Below, one piece after another: positions 1-7,653 of a stretch of DNA of 14,418 nt. A program made the translations under genes and the position numbers. The notes under the pieces were generated by a model. It saw only the letters and a program-made list of their open reading frames with translations, was not told where the DNA came from and did not search any database. How positions within the stretch are numbered: the first letter of the stretch is position 1; every line of letters starts with the position of its first letter. This DNA is from Clostridia bacterium. Its GTDB lineage: Bacteria; Bacillota; Clostridia; HGM11327. Where the stretch lies: positions 1-14,418 of the forward strand of contig JAGBHJ010000117.1 in NCBI GenBank assembly GCA_017935525.1, read 5' to 3'.

Positions 1-1
1 G

Positions 2-205
2 GAGCAGACACTCAAGATTACAAAGGTAGTTGCTGATGACCTCAAGACTATCGGCCTTGACCTTTGGGATATCAAGTTTGAGTTCGGCTACAACGGCGAC
101 GAGGTTATCCTCATTGACGAGATCGCATCCGGTAACATGAGAGTTTACAAGGATGGCGTTATCGTTGACCCCGTTGAGTTGACAAAGCTCATTCTCAACA
201 GATAA
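2..205 (+). CDS. purC: SAICAR synthetase (PurC), C-terminal fragment
   Basis: The frame is open from the left edge and ends at TAA 203-205, giving the last 67 residues of a protein that starts outside the window. The family joins aspartate to CAIR with ATP in cytosolic de novo purine synthesis. The visible part contains DIKFEFGYNGDEVILIDEI followed by SGNMRVYKDG, which matches the layout of the PurC C-terminus (hydrophobic strand, K-EFG, a turn, then the acidic L/I-DEI motif and an R-hydrophobic-aromatic strand). The common family wording is ADEISPDTCRLWD, so this belongs to a variant subgroup with a short tail (DPVELTKLILNR). Codon choice (AAG, GTT, GAC, CTC, AGA) suggests high expression. 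It is followed directly by a strong terminator. Identification rests on the C-terminal motif only. Confidence 0.72.
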   Translation, partial: EQTLKITKVVADDLKTIGLDLWDIKFEFGYNGDEVILIDEIASGNMRVYKDGVIVDPVELTKLILNR

Positions 206-229
206 GATCTTCTCTGATTTGCAAATTTA

Positions 230-273
230 CCCCATTCCGACGTTGGTATCGTCGGAGTGGGGTTTTTGTTTTT
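230..273 (+). terminator. Rho-independent terminator of purC
   Basis: A 13-bp stem (230-242 with 250-262, one G-T pair) closes a 7-base loop and is followed by TTTTTG and a second T run. It lies 24 bp after the purC stop codon. Confidence 0.93.
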
Positions 274-282
274 CGGTGGCAG

Positions 283-324
283 AAAAAAAGACCTCCCCTC
301 GGCAGATGTCGAAGTGAAGGTCTT
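283..324 (-). terminator. Rho-independent terminator of the activase operon
   Basis: On the minus strand AAGACCT (plus 318-324) pairs with AGGTCTT (plus 288-294). An inner CTTCG/CGAGG helix extends the stem, and the 3' arm runs into a T tract (plus 283-289, mostly A). It begins 8 bp after the activase stop. It sits back to back with the purC terminator, separating two convergent transcription units. Confidence 0.85.
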
Positions 325-331
325 ATGTTAT

Positions 332-3300
332 TTACTGTAAATTCTTCTTTGCAGTTGTCAGCATCAGCTTGATCCTGTTCAACTGGTTTACCTCGCTGGC
401 GCCGGGGTCATAATCCACCGCCACGATGTTCGCCTGGGGGTACGCTTTTTTCAGCGCCTTTATTACGCCCTTGCCCACCACGTGGTTTGGCAAGCACGCA
501 AAGGGCTGTATGCAAACGATGTTTGGCGTGCCCTCGGTTATAAGCTCTGCCATCTCCCCTGTAAGGAACCAGCCCTCGCCGTACTGATTGCCCAATGACA
601 AGAACGGCTTTGCCAGCTCTGCCACCTTTTCAATGGGCATGGGCGGATGGAATCTCTTGCTCTCCTCCAACGCCTTAAGCACGGGGCGACGCAGCTGTCT
701 TATCACCTTAACACTGAGTCTTGCCGCCGCAGATGACGTCCATGGCTTGCCCAAAAACTCATGCTTGTAGTCCCCGTTATACAAGGAATAGTTCATAAAG
801 TCCATAAGGTCGGGCACAACCGCCTCCGCACCCTCGTTTTCCAGCAGGTCAACAAGTCTGTTGTTGGCAAGGGGCATATATTTTACCAATATCTCACCCA
901 CCACGCCAACTCTGGGCTTTTTGAGTGTTTCATCTATGGGCAATTCGTCAAAATCCTTGACTATCCCCTTACAAATTTCAGCAAATCCGCGCTTTGAGTG
1001 GGGATCGATTATTGAGCTTATGCAAATATCCTGCCACTTTTTGTGCAATGCGTTTGCCGAGCCCTTTTCCAGTTCGTAGGGGCGCACTCTGTACAGGCAA
1101 CGCATAAACAGATCGCCGTACATTACCGCCCTGAAGGCGTCCACCAACAACGGAACGGAAAGTCCAAAGCCCTCGTTCTTTTCCATGCCGTTGGCGTTAA
1201 GGGATATTACGGGTATGTGGGACAGTCCCGCCTTTTCCAATGCTCTGCGGATAAACGCTATGTAATTGCTTGCTCTGCAGCATCCGCCCGTCTGGGTCAT
1301 TATGATCGCAAGCCTATCCGTATCGTACTTGCCGGAAAGTATTGCCTCCATTATCTGTCCCACAACGGTTATTGACGGGAAGCAAGCATCGTTGTTTACG
1401 TACTTTAAGCCCACGTCGATGGCTGTTCTGTTGTCGTTATCAAGCACAACCATATTGTAGCCGTGCTTACGGAATGCAGGCGCAAGAATATCAAAATGTA
1501 TGGGGCTCATCTGTGGCGCAATGATGGTGTAGCCGGCGTCCCGCATCTTTCTTGTAAACTCCGTCCTCTTGTATTCTATGGGGCAGGGCTTTGCCACAAC
1601 GCCCTTTGATCTGCGGATATTCATTGCCGCAATAAGGCTTCTGATCCTTATTCTTGCCGCACCGAGGTTGTTAACCTCGTCTATCTTGAGCACCGTGTAA
1701 AGCTTGTTGCTCTGCTCCAATATCTCCGCCACCTGGTCCGTTGTGACTGCGTCAAGTCCGCAACCAAAGGAATTCAGCTGTATCAGCTCCATATCGTCCC
1801 GCTTTGCCACAAACTCCGCCGCAGTATAAAGTCTGGAGTGGTATACCCACTGATCGTTTACTCTGACAGGTCTTGCAGGGTCAAAATCTATGGGCAAGCT
1901 GTCCTCTGTAAATACGTACAAGCCAAAGGATGCGATCATCTCCGGAATTCCGTGGTTGATCTCACGGTCAATATGGTAGGGTCTGCCTGCCAGAACTATG
2001 CCCCTTGCGCCATTGGACTCCATTTGAGCAAGAAGCTCCCTGCCCATTTTTACAATGTCCGCCTTTGCCGCTGTCTGTTCAGCCCATGCCGCAGATACTG
2101 CCTTGCGCACTTCGCCCTCGGGGATGCCCCACTCCGACCTGCACAAGCGCACCAGTCTGTTTGCCACGGTCTTTTCGTCCGTAAACGCCATAAAGGGTCG
2201 AACGTAGTGCACGTCACCATCGGACACCGCCTCAACGTTGTTCTTTAAGTTCTCGGGATAGGACACCACAATAGGGCAGTTAAAGTGGTTTTGCGCCTTT
2301 TTGGTCTCCTGTCTTTCGTAAAATACACAAGGATGGAATATGGTCTTGATACCTTGGTCCACCAGCCACTGAATGTGACCGTGGGCAAGCTTTGCAGGGT
2401 AACATTCCGACTCCGAGGGGATGGATTCCATACCCAACTCGTACACCTTTCTGTCCGACGACGGCGAAAGCTCCACTCTGAAGCCAAGCTTGCCAAAAAA
2501 CGTTGCCCAGAATGGGTAATTTTCGTATATATTCAGCACTCTGGGTATGCCCACTACACCGCGGGGAGCATTTTCCGCCGCCAAGGGGGTGTAGCCGAAT
2601 ATTCTCTCGTACTTCTTTGCCACTATGTTGGGTGCTCTTGTGGCACCCGTATCGTTGCCAAACGCCTTTTCGCATCGGTTGCCCGTTATGTGGCGTCTGC
2701 CGCCGGGGAATTTGTTTATTGTCAGCATACAGTTGTTGGAGCATCTGCCGCAACGTGCTGTGGAGGTGGTGTAGGTAAGGCTCATTATCTCATCCAAGGA
2801 GAGCATCCTTGACTCTGCCCCGTCCCATCTTTCCTTTGCGATCAATGCCGCGCCAAAAGCACCCATTATGCCCGAAATATCGGGACAAATTGCTTCTACC
2901 CCCGCTATGCGCTCAAAGGCACGCAAAACGGCCTTGTTGTAGAACGTACCGCCCTGCACAACTATATTTTTGCCCAGATCCTCTGCATTTGCCAGCTTGA
3001 TGACCTTAAAAAGGGCGTTCTTTATAACGGAATATGCCAAGCCTGCGGAAATGTCGGACACGGGAGCGCCCTCCTTTTGTGCCTGCTTGACGTTTGAATT
3101 CATAAATACGGTACATCTGGTGCCCAAGTCAACGGGGTTCTTTGCAAAAAGTGCCTTTTGCGCAAACTCTGCCGCAGTATAGCCAAGGGACGCCGCAAAG
3201 CTTTCTATAAAGGAGCCACAGCCCGATGAGCACGCCTCGTTGAGCATTACGGTATCCACCGTGCCCTTTTTCAGCTTGATGCACTTCATATCCTGGCCGC

Positions 3301-4558
3301 CGATATCCAACACACAATCCACGTTGGGCTCAAAGAATGCCGCGGCAGTACAATGGGCAACAGTTTCCACCTCTCCGTGGTCAAGGGAGAACGCCGACTT
3401 CAGCAATGCCTCGCCGTAACCCGTGGAGCAGGAGCCCTTTATCACCGCGCCTTGGGGCAGTCTTTTCTTAAGCTCGCCAATGGCATCAATTACCGTCTGT
3501 ATGGGGTTGCCGTTGTTGTTTGAATATCTGGAGAACAAAAGCTCACCGTTTTCGCCTATCAAAGCCATCTTTGTGGTGGTGGAGCCTGCGTCAATTCCCA
3601 AAAAGCAGTTGCCGCGATACTCCTCAAGAGGGGTCTTTTTTACCACTGCCCTGCCGTGCCTTTGGCAGAAAGCATCGTACTCCGCCTCGTCGGCAAACAA
3701 CGGGTCAAGCCTCTTTATCTCAAACTCCATCTTTATGCCCTTGCCCAAGGACGCTATCAGTTCGTCCACAGCAAAGTCTGCGGAATCCTGCGCAAAAAGC
3801 GCCGCACCCATAGCCGCAAAAAGGTGGGAGATATCAGAATCCACCACGTTTTCCGGCGTCAGCTTCAGAGTTCTTATAAACGCCTTTTTCAGCTCCGGCA
3901 AAAAGTGCAACGGTCCGCCCAAAAATGCGACACAGCCCCTGATGGGCTTGCCGCAAGCAAGTCCCGATATAGTCTGGTTTACCACCGCCTGGAATATCGA
4001 CGCCGCAAGGTCAGCCTTTGTTGCGCCCTCGTTGATAAGGGGCTGGATATCAGTCTTTGCAAAAACGCCGCATCTTGCCGCAATGGGATATATCTGCTTA
4101 TACTCCTGCGCCGCAGTATTGAGTCCTTGTGCATCCGTCTGCAAAAGTGCCGCCATCTGGTCTATAAAGGAGCCCGTGCCGCCTGCGCAGACGCCGTTCA
4201 TCCTTTCGTCCAGTCCGCCCTTAAAGTATATTATCTTGGCATCCTCGCCGCCCAGCTCCACCGCAACGTCCGTCTGCGGCGCCACAAAGGACAGCGCCTC
4301 CGCCACCGAGGCAACCTCCTGCACAAAGCCTATTCCCAGCGCCTTTCCCAAGTTGATGGCTCCCGAGCCCGTTATCTTAAGCTTGAGAGTGTCTATACCC
4401 GTTTGCGCCTTTGCGTCCTGCAGCAGCTCCGCCAGCGTTGTCTGTGTGTGTGAGCAATGCCTGCGGTAATTGCTGTATATTATTTTATTATCCCCGTCAA
4501 GTATAACCAGCTTTACTGTGGTAGAACCTATATCAATACCTGCTCTGTATGGTGTCAT
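332..4558 (-). CDS. Giant 2-hydroxyacyl-CoA dehydratase activase fusion (tandem BcrAD/BadFG ATPase + DUF2229 + HgdB-like region)
   Basis: Residue numbers below count from the upstream TTG codon at 4582; subtract 8 for the preferred ATG at 4558, which gives 1408 residues. Two ASKHA-fold ATPase modules are seen, with phosphate loops GIDIGSTTVK (15-24) and GIDAGSTTTK (329-338) and second motifs LGGEDAK and IGGQDMK. Each carries the two Fe-S cysteines of archerase-type activators: C132/C171 and C451/C490. A CxxCxxxC plus Cys group follows at 611-637, then a DUF2229-like region from about 674 (C727, C752), and a C-terminal part resembling dehydratase subunits (C941, C1067, C1101-1102). Known members of the activator family use ATP to push a low-potential electron into an Fe-S dehydratase or related reductase; the substrate of these long fusions is not established. 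ATG 4558 is chosen because the homologous core begins a few residues later and GGAG lies upstream, although its spacing of about 14 bases is long. It is the last gene of a three-gene cluster after an alarmone synthetase. Confidence 0.9.
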   Translation of the reverse strand: MTPYRAGIDIGSTTVKLVILDGDNKIIYSNYRRHCSHTQTTLAELLQDAKAQTGIDTLKLKITGSGAINLGKALGIGFVQEVASVAEALSFVAPQTDVAVELGGEDAKIIYFKGGLDERMNGVCAGGTGSFIDQMAALLQTDAQGLNTAAQEYKQIYPIAARCGVFAKTDIQPLINEGATKADLAASIFQAVVNQTISGLACGKPIRGCVAFLGGPLHFLPELKKAFIRTLKLTPENVVDSDISHLFAAMGAALFAQDSADFAVDELIASLGKGIKMEFEIKRLDPLFADEAEYDAFCQRHGRAVVKKTPLEEYRGNCFLGIDAGSTTTKMALIGENGELLFSRYSNNNGNPIQTVIDAIGELKKRLPQGAVIKGSCSTGYGEALLKSAFSLDHGEVETVAHCTAAAFFEPNVDCVLDIGGQDMKCIKLKKGTVDTVMLNEACSSGCGSFIESFAASLGYTAAEFAQKALFAKNPVDLGTRCTVFMNSNVKQAQKEGAPVSDISAGLAYSVIKNALFKVIKLANAEDLGKNIVVQGGTFYNKAVLRAFERIAGVEAICPDISGIMGAFGAALIAKERWDGAESRMLSLDEIMSLTYTTSTARCGRCSNNCMLTINKFPGGRRHITGNRCEKAFGNDTGATRAPNIVAKKYERIFGYTPLAAENAPRGVVGIPRVLNIYENYPFWATFFGKLGFRVELSPSSDRKVYELGMESIPSESECYPAKLAHGHIQWLVDQGIKTIFHPCVFYERQETKKAQNHFNCPIVVSYPENLKNNVEAVSDGDVHYVRPFMAFTDEKTVANRLVRLCRSEWGIPEGEVRKAVSAAWAEQTAAKADIVKMGRELLAQMESNGARGIVLAGRPYHIDREINHGIPEMIASFGLYVFTEDSLPIDFDPARPVRVNDQWVYHSRLYTAAEFVAKRDDMELIQLNSFGCGLDAVTTDQVAEILEQSNKLYTVLKIDEVNNLGAARIRIRSLIAAMNIRRSKGVVAKPCPIEYKRTEFTRKMRDAGYTIIAPQMSPIHFDILAPAFRKHGYNMVVLDNDNRTAIDVGLKYVNNDACFPSITVVGQIMEAILSGKYDTDRLAIIMTQTGGCCRASNYIAFIRRALEKAGLSHIPVISLNANGMEKNEGFGLSVPLLVDAFRAVMYGDLFMRCLYRVRPYELEKGSANALHKKWQDICISSIIDPHSKRGFAEICKGIVKDFDELPIDETLKKPRVGVVGEILVKYMPLANNRLVDLLENEGAEAVVPDLMDFMNYSLYNGDYKHEFLGKPWTSSAAARLSVKVIRQLRRPVLKALEESKRFHPPMPIEKVAELAKPFLSLGNQYGEGWFLTGEMAELITEGTPNIVCIQPFACLPNHVVGKGVIKALKKAYPQANIVAVDYDPGASEVNQLNRIKLMLTTAKKNLQ

Positions 4559-4586
4559 CTTCTGTTTCTTTTCTCCATTCAAAAAA

Positions 4587-5285
4587 TCACATTACGTCCG
4601 AGTCATCCTCGGCCTCAATTATATCCCTTACCAGCTGCATCTTGTGGTCAAGGGTCTCGCTCAGCTGCGCACACTCGTTCAAAAGGTCCGCGGTCTTCTC
4701 CAGCTGCTTTTCGTTCAGCGCCTTTTTATATCTGAGCCTATGCTCCAAATTTGCCCATGTTTCCATTGCAATGGTCCTGAGCTGTATCTCTACACGCATA
4801 AACCTCTTTTCGTTGTAGAGGAATATGGGTATCTCAACAATTATATGCATGCTTCGGTAGCCGTTCTCCTTGGGGTTTTTTATGTAGTCCTTCATCTCTA
4901 TCAGCTTGATATCATCCTGCCTCAAAAGGCATTCCGCCAACAGATAAATGTCGTCATGAAAGCCACAAATTACCCTTACACCCGCAACGTCGTTAAGGTT
5001 CTTCTCAATAGATTCCACAGTAAAGGGCAATCCCCTGCGAGAAAGCTTTTCCCTTATGCTCTGCATGGATTTCAATCTTACCTTTATGCTTTCAATAGGG
5101 TTCTGCTCTCTGCCCAGAGAAAACTGCTCGTTGAGCACCTTGAACTTTGTTTCTATTTCCAGCATAGCGCATTTATAGTAGGACATCAACGTAGCGCCTT
5201 TTTGCGCCGTTTCGATGATCTCCTCCTCCGACCTTTCCGCCAGCATATTCGTCAACTGTTGCTTTATAGATTGTTTTTCTTCCAT
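4587..5285 (-). CDS. Small alarmone synthetase (GTP pyrophosphokinase family, RelP/RelQ type)
   Basis: The 232-residue protein transfers pyrophosphate from ATP to GTP or GDP to make (p)ppGpp. Visible synthetase motifs are NPIESIKVRLKS, DVAGVRVIC, YIKNPKENGYRSMH (the GYRS tyrosine that stacks on the guanine base in this family) and VEIQLRTIAMETWANLEH. No HD hydrolase, TGS or ACT domain is present, so this is a stand-alone synthetase rather than Rel/SpoT. The reading frame extends upstream to a TTG at 5312, but ATG 5285 has an AAAGGAG ribosome site at 5-base spacing. That site overlaps the stop codon of the HAD gene, implying coupled translation. The activase follows 28 bp downstream. I cannot separate RelP from RelQ by eye, so no symbol is given. 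Confidence 0.93.
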   Translation of the reverse strand: MEEKQSIKQQLTNMLAERSEEEIIETAQKGATLMSYYKCAMLEIETKFKVLNEQFSLGREQNPIESIKVRLKSMQSIREKLSRRGLPFTVESIEKNLNDVAGVRVICGFHDDIYLLAECLLRQDDIKLIEMKDYIKNPKENGYRSMHIIVEIPIFLYNEKRFMRVEIQLRTIAMETWANLEHRLRYKKALNEKQLEKTADLLNECAQLSETLDHKMQLVRDIIEAEDDSDVM

Positions 5286-5295
5286 ATATTCTCCT

Positions 5296-6006
5296 TTATT
5301 GTATTCTGTCAATATATGCGTTCAGACAGTCAAAGTCGCCGTTGGGGTATTTGGAAATATCCTCCCCATCCTTATTTATAAGGTTATCCGTCAGCAAAAA
5401 GACCTCCATGCCCAGGCTCTGCGCCACCATATCGTCGGACACGTCGTTGCCCACCATAAGGCATTCCTCGGGAGCAACACCCAGTCTGCGTGTGATCTCT
5501 ATGTAATACTCGGGGTTTGGCTTGCTGAAGCTTATGTTCTCGTACGTTGTGATCAGCTCAAAGTCCTCGGGACAAAGACCTGCCCAGCCGATCCTTGCAC
5601 GGGTTGCCACCGCAGGAAAAATGGGGTTTGTAGCAAGCACCACCCTCAAGCCCATGGACTTTACCTTGTCGATCGTTGCTCTTGCCTTTGGGGTATTGCC
5701 GCATACTGCGCTTATTTTATCGAACTCTTGGGCGTAGAACGCCTCCAGATGCCCCTGCTCCTCGTAAATTTTGTCCCCGTATATTGATTCAAAAAACTCC
5801 CAAAACGCCTTCTCGTTGGTTTGTGAGCCGTTATTTCCTATCATAACGTAGGTGCCCTTGAGTATATTCTTGACGAACTCCTTGCCGTCATAGCCCAGGG
5901 ATTGCATCCTTGCCCCCAGCCTTCTCATGTAGTCACCTATAAAAATATCCTGATCCATGGGCAAAAGTGTGCCGTCAAGATCAAACAGTATCGCCTTTAT
6001 TTTCAT
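5296..6006 (-). CDS. HAD-superfamily hydrolase
   Basis: A 236-residue cytosolic phosphohydrolase of the haloacid dehalogenase superfamily. Motif I is FDLDGT (nucleophile D9 and D11), motif II is the Thr in VVLATNP, motif III is the Lys in SFSKPNPEYY, and motif IV is VGNDVSDDM, which supplies the Mg-binding aspartates. A cap of about 90 residues sits between motifs I and II. The substrate cannot be told from the sequence. The frame is open to ATG 6027, but GGAGAAAA precedes ATG 6006 and the protein then starts MKIKAILFDLDG, the normal beginning for this fold. It is the first gene of the cluster with the alarmone synthetase (10-bp gap) and the activase. A terminator-like hairpin lies only 22 bp upstream of its start. 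Confidence 0.92.
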   Translation of the reverse strand: MKIKAILFDLDGTLLPMDQDIFIGDYMRRLGARMQSLGYDGKEFVKNILKGTYVMIGNNGSQTNEKAFWEFFESIYGDKIYEEQGHLEAFYAQEFDKISAVCGNTPKARATIDKVKSMGLRVVLATNPIFPAVATRARIGWAGLCPEDFELITTYENISFSKPNPEYYIEITRRLGVAPEECLMVGNDVSDDMVAQSLGMEVFLLTDNLINKDGEDISKYPNGDFDCLNAYIDRIQ

Positions 6007-6027
6007 TTTTTCTCCGTATTTTAGCAT

Positions 6028-6062
6028 AAAAATAGCTTCCGACAGAAAGGTCGAAAGCTATT
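6028..6062 (-). terminator. Intrinsic terminator or attenuator after yajC
   Basis: Plus 6031-6043 pairs with 6050-6062 (13 positions, one C-A mismatch) around a 6-base loop. On the minus strand the 3' arm runs into TTTTT (plus 6028-6032). It starts 18 bp after the yajC stop and ends 22 bp before the HAD start codon, leaving little room for a promoter for the downstream cluster. Confidence 0.85.
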
Positions 6063-6079
6063 GATACATTACCGATAAA

Positions 6080-6487
6080 TCAATCAGCATCAGAGCCGTT
6101 TTTGCTGTCAACGCTTCCGATTGCCCATTTCTGAACTTCGATCTTTACCTTTTCTGCACTGCCGATGGATGCAACCTCGATCACGATAGCATCATCCTTG
6201 ATCTGTGCGATGGTGCCCTGGATACCGCCGATGGTAGTAACCTTGTCACCCTTCTTCATTTCTTCCAGCATATTCTTCTTCTGCTTTTCTTTCTTCTTCT
6301 GCGGTCTGTACATCATAAAATAGAACAATGCCGCAATACCTACAACGTAGATGATGAGTATCCACGGTGAGCCATCAGTAGGCGTTGTGCCACCGCCGGA
6401 AGCATCGCCTGCTCCGCTGCCTGAGCCGCCACCGGAAACGTCACCCAATGTGGCAAAAAGCAATGAGCTAAAAAAATCCTTGAACAT
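6080..6487 (-). CDS. yajC: Preprotein translocase subunit YajC
   Basis: A 135-residue single-pass membrane protein that associates with SecDF-YidC at the Sec translocon. The transmembrane segment is at about residues 42-60 (WILIIYVVGIAALFYFMMY), followed by the family hallmark RPQKKKEKQ and then MKKGDKVTTIGGIQGTI. Length exceeds the usual 85-115 because of a Gly/Ser-rich stretch (about residues 14-40) before the membrane segment, itself preceded by a short hydrophobic start (MFKDFFSSLLFATL). Start ATG 6487 has GGAGG at 8-base spacing. The gene has its own promoter and a terminator, so it appears mainly monocistronic, though recR read-through is possible. Confidence 0.96.
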   Translation of the reverse strand: MFKDFFSSLLFATLGDVSGGGSGSGAGDASGGGTTPTDGSPWILIIYVVGIAALFYFMMYRPQKKKEKQKKNMLEEMKKGDKVTTIGGIQGTIAQIKDDAIVIEVASIGSAEKVKIEVQKWAIGSVDSKNGSDAD

Positions 6488-6537
6488 TTATATGTCCTCC
6501 CATAAAATAATCAATATATAGAGTATTTATCACATCC

Positions 6538-6551
6538 GTGTTAGTCAACAC
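6538..6551 (-). promoter_or_regulatory. Inverted repeat at the 5' end of the yajC leader
   Basis: GTGTT-AGTC-AACAC is a perfect 5-bp inverted repeat around four bases. It lies 7 to 20 bases downstream of the yajC -10 box, at the expected transcript start. It could be a 5' stem-loop that stabilises the mRNA or an operator; the sequence does not decide. Confidence 0.4.
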
Positions 6552-6558
6552 AAGTAAC

Positions 6559-6587
6559 ATTATACACTATTTTTCGTGTTTTTGCAA
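6559..6587 (-). promoter_or_regulatory. Vegetative promoter of yajC
   Basis: The minus strand reads TTGCAA (plus 6582-6587), 17 bases, TATAAT (plus 6559-6564). Spacing is ideal and the -10 is perfect for the housekeeping sigma factor. The predicted leader is about 65 nt. Confidence 0.88.
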
Positions 6588-6647
6588 TAGAATTCGCCAT
6601 AAAACCGATAATTTTACACATTCTTAATACTGATGTAATAAAACTTA

Positions 6648-7247
6648 TCACAGCTCTCGTCTATTGTTCAGCGCACCGGAAAGCGTCACGTCGTCCGCAT
6701 ATTCCAGCTCTCCCCCTGCGGGAATGCCGTGAGCAATACGGGTTACCGTAACGCCCAAGGGCTTCAAAAGCTTTGCAATGTAGAGTGTGGTGGTCTCTCC
6801 CTCGGCATTGGGGCTCAACGCCAGGATGACCTCCTTAAAGCTGCCCGCCTCCACTCTTTCCACAAGCTCCTTTATCCTTATATCCGACGGGCGCACACCG
6901 TCTATGGGGGATATCAATCCGCCCAAAACGTGGTACAAGCCGTCATGGCACTTTATCCTCTCCAGCGCTGTAACGTCCCTTGCGTCCTTAACAACGCACA
7001 AAACGTCCTTTCTGCGGATCATGGACGTGCATATCCTGCACGGATCCTCGTCAGTCATACTGCCGCATATGGAGCAAAAGTGCATCTCGCTCCTTACCGC
7101 CTCTATCAGTTGTACAAGCTCGTCGCATTGAGCTTGGGGCAGGTCCAGCACGTAATATGCCATCTTTTCAGCAGTTTTTGACCCAATATTGGGCATTTTG
7201 GAAAACGCATTAACCAGTCTTCCAAAAACCTTTGCGTATTCTGCCAC
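6648..7247 (-). CDS. recR: Recombination mediator RecR
   Basis: RecR acts with RecO (and RecF) to load RecA on SSB-coated single-stranded DNA. The 199-residue length is typical. Seen in order: an N-terminal helix-hairpin-helix region (MPNIGSKTAEKMA, 18-30), a four-Cys zinc finger (C58, C61, C70, C73), a Toprim domain (LCVVKDARDVTALER through SPNAEGE) and the C-terminal signature GIPAGGELEYADDVTLSGAL. In the first Toprim motif Lys replaces the more common Glu after CVV; this position varies in the family. The start is GTG 7247 with GGAG at 7-base spacing, 12 bp after the ybaB stop, so it belongs to the dnaX-ybaB-recR unit. No clear terminator follows. Confidence 0.97.
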   Translation of the reverse strand: MAEYAKVFGRLVNAFSKMPNIGSKTAEKMAYYVLDLPQAQCDELVQLIEAVRSEMHFCSICGSMTDEDPCRICTSMIRRKDVLCVVKDARDVTALERIKCHDGLYHVLGGLISPIDGVRPSDIRIKELVERVEAGSFKEVILALSPNAEGETTTLYIAKLLKPLGVTVTRIAHGIPAGGELEYADDVTLSGALNNRREL

Positions 7248-7259
7248 GGCAAATCTCCG

Positions 7260-7616
7260 TTATCTGAACATATTGCCGGGTACAGAGCCTGTGGGCATAC
7301 CCGTAACCTTTGCCATTTCTGTCTGCACCATTTCGTCAGCCTTGCGCAAAGCCTCGTTTACCGCAGAGATAACAAGGTCCTGGAGCATTTCGATATCGTC
7401 GGGGTCAACCACGTCGGGTGCAATGGTGATCTCCGTGATCTGGTTTGCACCGTTTGCCACTACCTTAACAACTCCGCCGCCAACGATAGCCTCCACCGTC
7501 TGCTCTGCCAACTGCTGCTTTTTTGCTTCCATATCTGCCTGCATCTTCTGCGCCTGCTTGATGAGCTGGTTCATGTTCATACCGCCCATGCCGCCCTGAA
7601 ATCCACCTCTTGCCAT
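7260..7616 (-). CDS. ybaB: YbaB/EbfC family nucleoid-associated DNA-binding protein
   Basis: A 118-residue small DNA-binding protein that forms tweezer-like dimers in known members. Features are a Gly/Met-rich N-terminus (MARGGFQGGMGGMNMNQL), a long first helix (LIKQAQKMQADMEAKKQQL), a central sheet with VEAIVGGGVVKVVANG, and the helix LVISAVNEALRKADEM. It is placed between dnaX and recR, the standard position in Bacillota (yaaK in Bacillus). Start ATG 7616 has AGGAG at 6-base spacing; there are 37 bp to the dnaX stop and 12 bp to recR, consistent with one operon. Confidence 0.96.
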   Translation of the reverse strand: MARGGFQGGMGGMNMNQLIKQAQKMQADMEAKKQQLAEQTVEAIVGGGVVKVVANGANQITEITIAPDVVDPDDIEMLQDLVISAVNEALRKADEMVQTEMAKVTGMPTGSVPGNMFR

Positions 7617-7653
7617 AATTAACTCCTGTTCTTCCTTTTAGTATTTATAATGA

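Noticed and set aside
3423..4469. Long + strand open frame of 348 codons opposite the activase
   Set aside because: It lies wholly antisense to a gene with clear conserved motifs, has no ribosome site or promoter, and its Ser/Ala/Pro-rich translation is typical of a codon-bias shadow.
4470..5381. + strand open frame of 303 codons
   Set aside because: It crosses the ends of the activase and HAD genes and covers the alarmone synthetase antisense. No family motif or start signal is seen.
6013..6030. Extended -10 (TGC-TAAAAT on the minus strand) just upstream of the HAD gene
   Set aside because: There is no matching -35, and the implied transcript start would fall in or next to the ribosome site. 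Kept only as a weak possibility for the missing promoter.
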